A DNA stretch of 64,000 nucleotides. Source: Thalassobacillus cyri (lineage in GTDB: Bacteria; Bacillota; Bacilli; Bacillales; Halobacillaceae). The stretch's first letter is position 1. Every line of letters begins with the position of its first letter. The DNA lies in the NCBI RefSeq assembly GCF_900107755.1, contig NZ_FNQR01000004.1, positions 62,001-126,000 on the forward strand. The letters run 5' to 3'. Of the stretch, positions 45,166 to 53,475 are shown in pieces. The notes under the pieces are model-generated. The model saw only the letters and a list, made by a program, of their open reading frames with translations, did not search any database and was not told where the DNA came from. The position numbers and the translations under genes were made by a program.

Positions 45166-46572
45166 GTGGCACAGGTGCAGGCAGAACAAATAGCAAATAG
45201 AAGTTTCGGATTGAAAAGTAACCTAATTATAGGAATGTGCCTTTTTTATTTTTTGAATTTTTTTATACAGGCCATCAACTTTGATATAGCCTTGGCACTC
45301 CTCAGTTTGAGTGTGTTCATTTTGAGTTTACGTCACGCAAAAAGTACACCTCGTGTACTTGCAGGTATTATGTTTGTGCTGGGGATATTTTTTACCCTGT
45401 CAAAAGGGGAGGGCGTAGCGGAAATCTCAAGTGGGATTACTATGAATCTCCCTTTATTAGTTTTAGTCCTGTTAGTACCCTTGCTATCCATCCCTTTAAA
45501 AGTCAGAGGATATTTCAAGACTGTACGGTTCTTTTTGGAGAATATGGCGGTAGATACAAAGAAAATATTCGGAAGTATCTCCTTTTTTATTTTTTGCATG
45601 GGACCGGTCTTAAACCTGGGCTCAATACGTGTTTTACACGAAACGATCAAAGATATCAAACTCTCATCAGTGCTATTGGCTAAGTCTTATCTGGTTGGAT
45701 TTTCTACTGTTATTTTATGGTCGCCGTATTTTGCGTCCGTGGCCCTGGTCTTGTATTACCTTGAAGTTCCTTTTGCGAACTATGTTCCTCTTGGTTTAAC
45801 CATGGCCGTTATACAAATGATCATAGGTAACCTGCTATTCCGGTTTTATTCCAGGGCGAAAGGTACAGAACAAGGCAAGCAAGAAGAGGCGGCCATAACC
45901 GAACTCAAAGAGGTGAACAGTCGGCAAAATAGTATTCATAAGAAAAAATTATGGTCATTAATTGGCATTATCACCTTGTTAATGGGATCCATTTTCTTAT
46001 TGGAATACATTACCAAATGGCCGATGATGCTCTTAGTAAGTGCGGTATCTGTAGGCTATCCACTCCTATGGTCACTGGTCACCAGGCAATGGAAAAGTGT
46101 AGAAAAACACTTTATTGAATTTAAAGACCGCTCACTGCCACGCATGAACAATGAAGTTGTTCTGTTCATTAGTGCTGGCTTATTTGGAAAAGCGCTGCAA
46201 GGTACAATTATCGCAGCATTTATCCGTAAATTTCTAAATCACATTGCCTCGATGTCTTTTCTCTTATTCATACTGGCTGTGATGGGAATCATCGTTTCCT
46301 TATGCTTTATCGGTATTCATCAAATAGTTGTAGTTACGGCTCTTGTCACCCAAATGGATGCATCTTTTATTGGCACTACACCTGAAGTTCTTGCACTTCT
46401 GATTATGATTTCCTGGTCAATGGCAGCAGTGTTAAGTCCGGTCAACCCATTAAATCTACTCGTTAGTGGTTCCGTCAAACATTCTGGAATGGACGTAGGA
46501 TTCAAGTGGAATGGCATCTACCTTTTATCGATGTTCGTCATAGGAACCATCTTCGTTTATGCCGTCCACTGA
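45166..46572 (+). CDS. Multi-spanning anion permease (ion-transporter superfamily type, uncertain)
   Basis: A 468-residue protein with 12 or so hydrophobic segments and few charged loops. It lacks a motif I can name with confidence; the overall layout, including a pseudo-repeat around SMAAVLSPVNPLNLLVSG near the end, suits ArsB/DctM/CitM-like ion-transporter-superfamily permeases for carboxylates. GTG 45166 has AAAGGTGG 7 bases upstream, better than GTG 45160. Its last 48 bases overlap the opposite-strand GntR gene tail to tail. Confidence 0.7.
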   Translation: MAQVQAEQIANRSFGLKSNLIIGMCLFYFLNFFIQAINFDIALALLSLSVFILSLRHAKSTPRVLAGIMFVLGIFFTLSKGEGVAEISSGITMNLPLLVLVLLVPLLSIPLKVRGYFKTVRFFLENMAVDTKKIFGSISFFIFCMGPVLNLGSIRVLHETIKDIKLSSVLLAKSYLVGFSTVILWSPYFASVALVLYYLEVPFANYVPLGLTMAVIQMIIGNLLFRFYSRAKGTEQGKQEEAAITELKEVNSRQNSIHKKKLWSLIGIITLLMGSIFLLEYITKWPMMLLVSAVSVGYPLLWSLVTRQWKSVEKHFIEFKDRSLPRMNNEVVLFISAGLFGKALQGTIIAAFIRKFLNHIASMSFLLFILAVMGIIVSLCFIGIHQIVVVTALVTQMDASFIGTTPEVLALLIMISWSMAAVLSPVNPLNLLVSGSVKHSGMDVGFKWNGIYLLSMFVIGTIFVYAVH

Positions 46573-47196
46573 GTTAGACTGTTCCTGAAGGGACTGGAAA
46601 AATCCCTGTAAGGTTTGTCGATCTTTTTTATAGAAAGCAATCTTCAGGTCATCAAGCTTTAACGGCGATGTAAGAGTCTGGAAGAAATGATGACTGGTTA
46701 AGAGGGTATAAATATTATTCCATAAGGAGATGTAATACTCATTCGATAGTTGTTTTCCAAGTTCATTGATCCATACGGAAAATTCTTTCCAGAAGTCTTC
46801 GTTTTTTCCTGACTGAAGACTGATGGAAGTATCCTGTTTTAAAGATGTAAAAATAATTCTCTCTGCGTTCATTAAAGCGATATCAAAGTATTTATTCAAT
46901 TCTTTCGAGCCGGTTTGGTTTTGTGTAATGGTCATAGGTATCAAAAAGGGAGGCGGTTCAGAAACAAAAGTCCCTCCACCTTGTCTTGATTCCAGGTATT
47001 TTAGAAGTTCTAATATTCTTAAACCTTCTCTTACTGAAGATCTGCTTACTTCAAGTAATTCACTTAATTTTCTTTCTGGTGGCAGTTTATCACCTTTTTT
47101 TAATTCTTCGTCCTGAATATATAAGATGATTTGTCGTATGACTTCTTCAAACATTCGTGGGACTGTCTCTAGTTGATATTTTTTACTCATTATCAT
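46525..47196 (-). CDS. GntR/FadR-family transcriptional regulator 1
   Basis: A protein of about 223 residues. Residues 10-70 are a GntR winged helix-turn-helix (IRQIILYIQDEELKKGDKLP, ERKLSELLEVSRSSVREGLR), followed by an all-helical region rather than the full FCD metal site. It is transcribed divergently from the second GntR gene with a 190-base gap, and tail to tail with the permease. A start at 47190 or 47199 is also possible. Its ligand and targets are unknown. Confidence 0.85.
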   Translation of the reverse strand: MIMSKKYQLETVPRMFEEVIRQIILYIQDEELKKGDKLPPERKLSELLEVSRSSVREGLRILELLKYLESRQGGGTFVSEPPPFLIPMTITQNQTGSKELNKYFDIALMNAERIIFTSLKQDTSISLQSGKNEDFWKEFSVWINELGKQLSNEYYISLWNNIYTLLTSHHFFQTLTSPLKLDDLKIAFYKKDRQTLQGFFQSLQEQSNSVDGINEDGSYDEHR

Positions 47197-47322
47197 CACC
47201 GTCTTTTTCCTTTATGTAATATATTTTACCAAAAAGCTTTATACAAAAATAGTGAGCAGGGTATTGACTCAACGATAGATTTTATATAAAGTAATTAGTA
47301 AGAGTAAAAATTTTCTGAATAT

Positions 47323-47333
47323 TGGTCAGACCA
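47323..47333 (+). promoter_or_regulatory. GntR/FadR operator TGGTCAGACCA (site 1)
   Basis: A perfect 11-base palindrome around a central A, in the gap between the two divergent GntR genes, 56 bases before the start of regulator 2. It has the TGGTNNNACCA form bound by FadR-type GntR proteins such as E. coli FadR. Confidence 0.78.
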
Positions 47334-47388
47334 TCATAACAAATAACAGGATGAAGGTAATACATTAACTAATAAGATGGTGATAGCA

Positions 47389-48111
47389 ATGGCATTAAAG
47401 CCGATTAGAAAAAAACGATTATTCGAAGAAATTATTCTGGCTATAGAAGAATATATTCATGAGGAAGGGATACGGCCGGGTGAGCGGCTGCCCTCTGAAA
47501 ATGAACTTTCAACAATATTCCAGGTAAGTAAAACAGCTGTTAGAGAAGCAATGAGTGTACTGCATGCAAATGGGGTCATTGAAAAAAGGACCGGAGCTGG
47601 AATCTTCTTAAAAGAGTTATACGGGGAGAGTATTGCAGAGAGGGTAACGAACAACCTGCTTGATCGCAGTGAAATGCAAGAAGTTTTAGAGTTTCGCCGT
47701 GGAATGGAAGTAGAAGCTGTCGCTTTAGCTGCTATCAGAGCTACAGATAAAGATATTGAAGTGATCCGCCAAGCACATCAAAACCTTGTAGATGCCCATA
47801 AGGCCGGCTCACTAGGTTTGGAAGAGGACTATATATTTCACTATTCCATCATCCTTGCTTCCCACAACTCTATTTATAAAGATGTATTTGACAGGGTTTC
47901 TAATAAATTTGAGGAAGTAATGAGAGTAAGTAAAATGCAATCTTCAAAGGTCCCGGGAAGATTTATAGAGGCTTACAAAGAACATGAACAAATACTGAAT
48001 GCGCTCCAGATAAAAGATCCGCAGGCTGCCTCCGAAGCAATGAGGCATCACCTTACCCAAAACGAGAAGAAAATCTGGGCAAATATTAAGCAGAGTAAAG
48101 AACCGATGTAA
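47389..48111 (+). CDS. GntR/FadR-family transcriptional regulator 2 (FCD domain)
   Basis: A 240-residue regulator. N-terminal helix-turn-helix (LPSENELSTIFQVSKTAVRE) and a C-terminal FCD domain with metal-site histidines in YIFHYSIILASHNSIYK and MRHHL. GGTGAT precedes ATG 47389. Four copies of its probable operator lie in this window at 47323, 48132, 53180 and 53420, so it likely represses itself, the rraA-ldh-FAH unit, ilvD and the larA2-uxaA unit, and is relieved by a small hydroxy or keto acid. Confidence 0.9.
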   Translation: MALKPIRKKRLFEEIILAIEEYIHEEGIRPGERLPSENELSTIFQVSKTAVREAMSVLHANGVIEKRTGAGIFLKELYGESIAERVTNNLLDRSEMQEVLEFRRGMEVEAVALAAIRATDKDIEVIRQAHQNLVDAHKAGSLGLEEDYIFHYSIILASHNSIYKDVFDRVSNKFEEVMRVSKMQSSKVPGRFIEAYKEHEQILNALQIKDPQAASEAMRHHLTQNEKKIWANIKQSKEPM

Positions 48112-48131
48112 TGGTTCTTCTCACCATAAAA

Positions 48132-48142
48132 TGGTCAGACCA
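48132..48142 (+). promoter_or_regulatory. GntR/FadR operator TGGTCAGACCA (site 2)
   Basis: Identical to site 1, in the 57-base gap between gntR2 and the RraA-like gene, 12 bases before the AAAGGAGG ribosome binding site. Confidence 0.78.
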
Positions 48143-48168
48143 TAATAAAATTATAAAGGAGGAAGCGA

Positions 48169-48852
48169 ATGAGAAACGTAGGATTCCGAATCAAGGAAAA
48201 CTTTGAGAGATTAGAGGAAGATGTTATAAGAGGTTTTCAAAATATACCCACTCCTAATATTGGCGATGTAATGGGAAGGCAGTGGGCGATGCACCACTCT
48301 ATTAAACCAGTTAATCATCCTGGCATACACATTGTTGGAAGCGCATTCACCGTGAGGACACATCCTTCTGATAATCTTCTTGTACATAAAGCCATGGATC
48401 TTGCTAAACCTGGAGACATTATTGTCATTGATGCCTGCGGCGACATGGGAAATGCGATTTTAGGGGAACTCATGTGTCATTATGCGAAAGTTAAAGGAAT
48501 TGCGGGCTATATTGTTGATGGTCCTGTTCGGGATTTGAAAGGTATTGCCGATATGGGATTCCCGGTTTTTGCTAGAGGAGGTACTCCGCGTGGTCCATAT
48601 AAAGAAGGACCGGGAGAAATTAATACAACAATCAGCTGTGGTAACGTGCCTGTTTCACCGGGCGATATTGTTGTAGCAGATGATGATGGAGTCATTATTA
48701 TTCCTAAAGAAGATGTTACTGCTGTAGCGAAAGATGCAAAAGAGTTAGCAGCAAAAGAAGTGGAAATCGTCAAGTCTATCTATGATGGTACATGGGATAG
48801 AACATGGGTAGATGAAGTCCTTCAAAAGAAAGGGTGCTTAGTATTTGAATAA
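48169..48852 (+). CDS. RraA-like 4-hydroxy-4-methyl-2-oxoglutarate-type aldolase
   Basis: A 227-residue protein of the RraA/HMG aldolase superfamily: STPNIGDVMGRQ-type start (IPTPNIGDVMGRQ), GDIIVIDACGDMGNAILGELM, AKVKGIAGYIVDGPVRDLKG and VPVSPGDIVVADDDGVIIIPKED. The GDMGNA and DGPVRD motifs bind the metal and keto-acid in the class II aldolases; true RraA inhibitors lack the full metal set. It likely cleaves or decarboxylates a 4-carboxy-type 2-keto acid to release pyruvate. It overlaps the next gene by 8 bases. Confidence 0.88.
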   Translation: MRNVGFRIKENFERLEEDVIRGFQNIPTPNIGDVMGRQWAMHHSIKPVNHPGIHIVGSAFTVRTHPSDNLLVHKAMDLAKPGDIIVIDACGDMGNAILGELMCHYAKVKGIAGYIVDGPVRDLKGIADMGFPVFARGGTPRGPYKEGPGEINTTISCGNVPVSPGDIVVADDDGVIIIPKEDVTAVAKDAKELAAKEVEIVKSIYDGTWDRTWVDEVLQKKGCLVFE

Positions 48853-49918
48853 TTATCAAGGAGAACGAGTTCCCAAAGAAAATTTAGAAACCTTTGTGGA
48901 GGAAATCTTTCTTAAGGCTGGACTGGATGAGGAACAATCTAAATTAATTGCCAGACACCTTGTATTCGCAAACTTAAGAGGAGTAGATTCTCACGGTGTC
49001 AGTAGAGTGGGAATTTATACAAAACGCCTGGATAAGAACCTTTTGAATAAAAAGTTTGAACCGGTTATCAAGCGAGAGTCTCCTGTTAGTGCTTTGATTG
49101 ATGCTCAAAACGTCTCTGGAATCCCTGTGGCCACCTATGGAATGGAACTGGCAGTTGAAAAAGCCAAGAAGTCAGGAGTCGGAATTGTAGGAATCAACAA
49201 TTCCAATCATTGTGGGATGATGGCTGATTACGTTAAGAAAGCTGTTGATAATGATTGTATTGCCATTGCCACCACCAACGCTCCTTCCAATATGCCTCCA
49301 TGGGGTGGAAAGGAACGTTTCTTTGGTACCAATCCATTTTCGTATGGGGTACCTGCTGGGGAAGAAGCTAATATCTTATTTGATATGGCTACAAGTAAAG
49401 TGGCCAGAGGAAAGATTCTATTGGCTGAAAAAAATAAACAGGAGATTCCATTAGGTTGGGCGTTATCGCCTGAAGGGACTCCCACCACTAATGCAAGTAA
49501 AGCAGTGGATGGCGTGGTGTTACCTGTCGGGGAACATAAAGGATATGGGATAGCATTTTTAGTGGAAACTTTGTCTGCACTCTTTACCGGGGCTGCGTTC
49601 GGCCCTTATATTGGTGATTTATATAAGGAATTAAACCATTCTCAAAACGTAGGGCAGTTCTTTTTAGTCATGCGAGCCGACTTATTCCAGGAGCTGGAGA
49701 CATTTAAGAAGAGAATGGATCAAATCATCAGGGAAGTAAGGGAAGTTCCATTAATGGACGGTGCAAAGAAGATATACCTTCCTGGGGAAATGGAAATGGA
49801 AACAGCAAAGGAACGAGAGGAAAATGGCATTCCATTATCACTGGAAGTTATCGATGAATTAGTCCAGGTAGCTCAACGCTATGATGTAGAGCCTTCGCTC
49901 ATTCAAACCTATGTCTAA
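48845..49918 (+). CDS. Ldh/YlbC-family malate/L-lactate (ComC-type) dehydrogenase
   Basis: A 357-residue NAD(P)-dependent dehydrogenase of the family that holds ComC sulpholactate dehydrogenase, ureidoglycolate dehydrogenase and 2,3-diketogulonate reductase. RHLVFANLRGVDSHGVSRVG, VGINNSNHCGMMADYVKKA with the catalytic histidine, FGTNPFSYGVPAG and KGYGIAFLVETLSALFTGAAF are family motifs. TTG 48845 overlaps the upstream gene. Substrate not assignable from sequence; the neighbouring D-2-hydroxyacid dehydrogenases would act on the opposite stereoisomer. Confidence 0.92.
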   Translation: MNNYQGERVPKENLETFVEEIFLKAGLDEEQSKLIARHLVFANLRGVDSHGVSRVGIYTKRLDKNLLNKKFEPVIKRESPVSALIDAQNVSGIPVATYGMELAVEKAKKSGVGIVGINNSNHCGMMADYVKKAVDNDCIAIATTNAPSNMPPWGGKERFFGTNPFSYGVPAGEEANILFDMATSKVARGKILLAEKNKQEIPLGWALSPEGTPTTNASKAVDGVVLPVGEHKGYGIAFLVETLSALFTGAAFGPYIGDLYKELNHSQNVGQFFLVMRADLFQELETFKKRMDQIIREVREVPLMDGAKKIYLPGEMEMETAKEREENGIPLSLEVIDELVQVAQRYDVEPSLIQTYV

Positions 49919-49951
49919 CATAGAATAATAAATTATAAGGGGAGAGTATGT

Positions 49952-50860
49952 ATGAGATTAGCTACTGTAAAAAGAAATGGAGAAGAAAAGGCTGCTGTCA
50001 TTACAAAGAAGGGTGCCATATTGGTTGAATCCATTAACCGCAACCTTAATCTCAATTGGAGTACAAACTTATTTGACTTGGTACAGTCAGGACAACTCAA
50101 CCATTTACAGGAATGGTACCAGGCCGAAGGTGAAAGTAAATTAGATAGTTTCTTTGAAGTTATTTCTAATGAGGACATTGAATACGGCCCTTTATATAGG
50201 CACCCACGAAAAATATGGGGGATAGGCCTGAACTATGTAGAACATGCCTCTGACTTAAGCGAACAAGCCCCTAATAAAGAACCGGCAAGCTTCATGAAGC
50301 CAGATACAACGATTGTAGGTCCTGGTGACCATATTAAAGTCCCACACCAATCAGAGCGGACAACTGCAGAAGCTGAGCTGGGCATTATTATCGGGAAAGA
50401 GTGTAAAAATGTAAGCGAAGATGAGGCGCCGAATGTCATTGCAGGTTTTACTACGATCATTGATATGACTGCTGAAGATATTTTGCAGCATAACCCACGG
50501 TATTTAACGAGATCGAAAAGCTTTGATTCTTTCTTCAGTTTTGGTCCGGAACTCGTTACTCCTGATGAAGTCGATGAGGTGTTAGATTTAAATGTTTCCA
50601 CTGTCATCAATGGGGAATTACATCGCAAAAACGTCGTTTCCAATATGACTTTCAGACCTTGGGATCTGGTTTCTTTTCATTCCAAAGTTATGACGCTGTT
50701 ACCTGGTGACATTATCTCTACAGGAACCCCGGGAGCTGTCGTAATAAGAGATGGCGATGTTGTAGAATGTCAGATTGATGGGTTCAATAAACTGGTAAAT
50801 CCGGTCAAGGATTTAAAAGTATCGTCTGTACGGGAAGAAGTAGAAGCAGTCAACAAATAA
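49952..50860 (+). CDS. FAH-family hydrolase (2,4-diketo acid or acylpyruvate hydrolase type)
   Basis: A 302-residue fumarylacetoacetate-hydrolase-family enzyme. IWGIGLNYVEHASDL, the metal glutamates in TAEAELGIIIGKEC, the aspartate in TTIIDMTAEDIL and LPGDIISTGTPGAVV are present. In sugar-acid Route III the FAH enzyme splits a 2,4-diketo-3-deoxy acid to pyruvate and a hydroxy acid; this is a likely role given the dehydratase and SDR nearby. It is distinct from HpaG1 and HpaG2, being longer with an N-terminal extension. GGGGAG precedes ATG 49952. Confidence 0.9.
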   Translation: MRLATVKRNGEEKAAVITKKGAILVESINRNLNLNWSTNLFDLVQSGQLNHLQEWYQAEGESKLDSFFEVISNEDIEYGPLYRHPRKIWGIGLNYVEHASDLSEQAPNKEPASFMKPDTTIVGPGDHIKVPHQSERTTAEAELGIIIGKECKNVSEDEAPNVIAGFTTIIDMTAEDILQHNPRYLTRSKSFDSFFSFGPELVTPDEVDEVLDLNVSTVINGELHRKNVVSNMTFRPWDLVSFHSKVMTLLPGDIISTGTPGAVVIRDGDVVECQIDGFNKLVNPVKDLKVSSVREEVEAVNK

Positions 50861-50978
50861 GTGTCGTATTAAAAAGGCTTGTTGATTAGAGAATAGCCTT
50901 AGTTTGCAGAGAAACCCTATGGTTTTTCGAGGCCACTGAAAAAGTCCTTTCTAATCTAGAAAAACTGTTAAAGTTTGT

Positions 50979-51058
50979 TGTTGATTCTAACGAATCGCTT
51001 GTCGGTGGATGCTTGCCGCGGGCACGGCCTCCACCGAACGCTCATCGTGGAATCAACA
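50979..51058. repeat. Short GC-rich palindromic element nested in the MITE-like repeat
   Basis: TGTTGATTC at 50979-50987 pairs with GAATCAACA at 51050-51058, enclosing a GC-rich core (GGTGGATGC, CCGCGGGCACGGCC, CCTCCACC). It resembles a shortened form of GTTGATT...AATCAAC-bounded repeats I recall from Bacillaceae. Confidence 0.55.
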
Positions 51059-51070
51059 GAGGCCAATCTG

Positions 51071-51115
51071 AAAAGAGTGATTTTCTTTGATTTATTAAAG
51101 AAAGTCACTCTTTTT
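51071..51115 (+). terminator. Terminator after the FAH hydrolase unit
   Basis: An 18-bp stem (AAAAGAGTGATTTTCTTT with its complement, one G-T pair) has an 8-base loop and is followed by T residues. It lies inside the inverted-repeat element. Confidence 0.85.
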
Positions 51116-51360
51116 CCTTGTACAAATTAAATTCCATGCAAACGGTTTTGGGAAATCCCACCTATCATAGAGATTCAGTTTTTCAGTGGCCTCTTGTTTT
51201 TCTGCAAATTTTTTTATGTTCCGTGGGGGCAAATACCGCTCTTTTTCCGCGGCGCCACAGGACGTGGGGGGGAGCAGTTGGATACCCTGTGTCCAGATCG
51301 GCAGTTTCAACATCGAATAAGATTAATGTAGCTTAAAATTAAAGGTATACGAAGAAATAA

Positions 51361-51387
51361 AGACTGCCGGAATTTTTCCGACAGTCT
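51361..51387 (-). terminator. Terminator of the minus-strand dehydratase gene
   Basis: AGACTG-c-CGGAA pairs with TTCCG-a-CAGTCT, followed on the minus strand by a T-rich run. It lies 43 bases after the dehydratase stop. Confidence 0.75.
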
Positions 51388-51429
51388 GTGACCATTATAA
51401 TCAGGATTGCTTTTTTTGTCCTGACACTT

Positions 51430-53145
51430 TTATTCTGTTTTTACTTTATCCTTGTTTGTCGCCAGGAGAAAGTCAAAGTCACACCCCTTGTCTGCTTGTA
51501 AGACATGGTTTTGATAGAGGCGTGTGTACCCCCTGTCTTCAAACACAGGAGCTGTCCATTCGGTTTTCCTTTGCTCTAATTCCTCCGCCGATACGTGAAG
51601 TTCCAGCTTGCGGTTTTCCACATCGAGTTCTATTATATCTCCAGTTTTAATCAATCCAATTGGTCCGCCGACTGCTGATTCGGGAGCAACATGCAGGATT
51701 ACTGTTCCAAATGCTGTTCCACTCATCCGTGCATCTGAAATCCTCACCATATCGCGTACCCCTTGTTTTAGCAGCTTATTGGGGATTGGCAGCATCCCGG
51801 CTTCAGGCATTCCTGGTGCGCCTACAGGTCCAGTGTTTTGCAAAATCATGATATCCTCGGGGCTGATATCAAGTTCTGGGTCATCAATCCGATTTTCCAG
51901 ATCATGAGAAGATGTAAACACTACTGCTCTCCCAGTATGTTTTAATAATTCTGATGAAGCAGCTTTCGGCTTGATGACAGCACCATCTGGTGCAAGGTTA
52001 CCCTTCAGAACAGCTATTCCACCCTCTTTATGTAAAGGAGAATTAAAGGAGGTGATGATGTTTCGGTAAACATCCGATACTTTGACATCATGAAGGCTGT
52101 CTCTTAAAGGAGCACCTGTTACCGTCATTTCATCTAAATGGAGGAGGGGCTCTAATTCTTTTAAAACAGCAGGAGTTCCACCTGCTCTATAAAAATCTTC
52201 CATTTGATATTGGCCAGCCGGACGTAAATTAGCAATAAAAGGCGTTGTCCTGCTTAATTGATCGAATAAATCAAGAGGTAATTCGATACCCAGGCGTCCG
52301 GCGATTGCTGTGAGGTGGATGACAGCATTCGTTGAGCCGCCAACCGCCATTAGTGCACGGATACTATTTTCAAGGGAATTTATCGTGATAATTTGGGAAG
52401 GCCTCACATCTTTTTCCACTAGTTCTACAATTTTTTTACCTGTGTCAATGGCATGTTTCATTCGTTTATTCTCAGTGGCAGGGATGGCCGCGCCTCCGGG
52501 GAGCATCATTCCCATCGCTTCAGAACAAACAGCCATCGTACTTGCACTTCCCATTACCATACAGTGTCCAGCTGTAGGTGCCAGAGCTGCGTTGATCTCT
52601 TCAATACTCTTCTCATCAACTTCTCCGCCACGATATTCTTGCCAGAAGAACCGGCAATCTGAGCAAGCTCCAAGCGTTTTCCCTTCATATTCCCCATTAT
52701 TCATCGGTCCGCCTGTAATCATGATGGAGGGAATGTCGGCGCTCGCTGCACCCATCAGCTGGGATGGGGTCACTTTGTCACACCCTCCAATTAGAACAAC
52801 TCCGTCAATAGGTTGGGCTTTTATCATTTCTTCCGTATCCATTGCCGCCATATTCCGATACAGCATCGTGGTCGGACTGGTATTGATTTCTCCAAGGGAT
52901 ATAGTAGGGAACTCCAAAGGAATGCCACCAGCCATTAATACACCTTTTTTAATGGCATCGATTAACGGTTGGATGTGGGAGTGGCAGCGGTTGATTTCAC
53001 TTTTCGTATTACAAATACCGATGACAGGCTTCTCGAAATCCTCTTTTTCAAACCCCAGTTGTCGGTTGAATGCCTGTCTAATGAATTTGCTGAAGCCGGC
53101 ATCTCCATAAGAGGTAAGTTTTTTTTCTTTTTGTTTCCCGGTCAT
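51430..53145 (-). CDS. IlvD/Edd-family dehydratase, probably a sugar-acid dehydratase
   Basis: A 571-residue iron-sulphur dehydratase. The cluster cysteines are seen in GICNTKSEINRCHSHI, IGGCDKVTPSQLMG and CSDCRFFWQEYRGG; AGHCMVMGSASTMAVCSEAMG, PGGAAIPATENKRM, GGSTNAVIHLTAIAGRL and DARMSGTAFGTVILHVAPE are family motifs. The ACSDCRFFW insert and C-terminal layout suit the aldonic-acid dehydratase branch (arabinonate, xylonate, galactonate) more than biosynthetic IlvD, and no branched-chain genes are nearby. GGAGGAAAT precedes the start; a GntR operator lies 35 bases upstream of it. Confidence 0.88.
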   Translation of the reverse strand: MTGKQKEKKLTSYGDAGFSKFIRQAFNRQLGFEKEDFEKPVIGICNTKSEINRCHSHIQPLIDAIKKGVLMAGGIPLEFPTISLGEINTSPTTMLYRNMAAMDTEEMIKAQPIDGVVLIGGCDKVTPSQLMGAASADIPSIMITGGPMNNGEYEGKTLGACSDCRFFWQEYRGGEVDEKSIEEINAALAPTAGHCMVMGSASTMAVCSEAMGMMLPGGAAIPATENKRMKHAIDTGKKIVELVEKDVRPSQIITINSLENSIRALMAVGGSTNAVIHLTAIAGRLGIELPLDLFDQLSRTTPFIANLRPAGQYQMEDFYRAGGTPAVLKELEPLLHLDEMTVTGAPLRDSLHDVKVSDVYRNIITSFNSPLHKEGGIAVLKGNLAPDGAVIKPKAASSELLKHTGRAVVFTSSHDLENRIDDPELDISPEDIMILQNTGPVGAPGMPEAGMLPIPNKLLKQGVRDMVRISDARMSGTAFGTVILHVAPESAVGGPIGLIKTGDIIELDVENRKLELHVSAEELEQRKTEWTAPVFEDRGYTRLYQNHVLQADKGCDFDFLLATNKDKVKTE

Positions 53146-53179
53146 TTTATTTCCTCCTTAATAAAATCATTTTATATTA

Positions 53180-53190
53180 TGGTATGACCA
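53180..53190 (-). promoter_or_regulatory. GntR/FadR operator variant TGGTATGACCA (site 3)
   Basis: One base from the perfect palindrome (TGGTCATACCA on the minus strand), 35-45 bases upstream of the ilvD-family start, in its leader. Confidence 0.65.
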
Positions 53191-53340
53191 ATATGTATGA
53201 ACTATCTTTATCCATATACTATCATAATATTGGAATAATAGAAATAAAATTCAGAATATTATGTAGTTAAATGCGGATTTTTAGTACATGATTTAGCACA
53301 TTAACCGTTATAACCATTTTAAAAAGTTGTTTAAATACTC

Positions 53341-53368
53341 TTGACAAAATTTTCTGAAATATTATAAG
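53341..53368 (+). promoter_or_regulatory. Sigma-A promoter for the larA2-uxaA unit
   Basis: TTGACA (53341-53346) and TATAAG (53363-53368) are spaced by 16 bases. The GntR operator site 4 lies about 52 bases downstream of the -10, suited to block elongation. Confidence 0.65.
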
Positions 53369-53419
53369 ATAACAACAACTCAATATAATTTACAAAATTT
53401 TATATTCACACAATTAAAT

Positions 53420-53430
53420 TGGTCTGACCA
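53420..53430 (+). promoter_or_regulatory. GntR/FadR operator TGGTCTGACCA (site 4)
   Basis: Palindrome with central T, otherwise equal to sites 1 and 2, between the sigma-A promoter and the start of the LarA-like gene. Confidence 0.78.
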
Positions 53431-53475
53431 TATTAATATAATAATTTAAATTAGAGTAGAAAGGAGGAAATGACC

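Larger units (their letters stand above)
50929..51193. repeat. MITE-like inverted-repeat element
   Basis: Ends are a perfect 15-base inverted repeat, GAGGCCACTGAAAAA at 50929-50943 and its complement at 51179-51193. The 265-base interior has no gene. GTTTTTC occurs next to the left end and 2 bases beyond the right end, which could be a degraded target duplication. It contains a nested palindrome and a terminator. Confidence 0.6.

Noticed and set aside
51139-51148. AAACGGTTTT as another LacI operator
   Set aside because: It lies in the inverted-repeat element, away from any start, and is most likely chance.
50922-51202. GTTTTTC as a true target-site duplication of the MITE-like element
   Set aside because: The right copy is offset by 2 bases and the sequence is low-complexity, so it is only suggestive.
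52310-53110. 266-codon open frame on the plus strand
   Set aside because: It lies wholly opposite the IlvD-family gene, whose motifs are clear, and shows no family features of its own.
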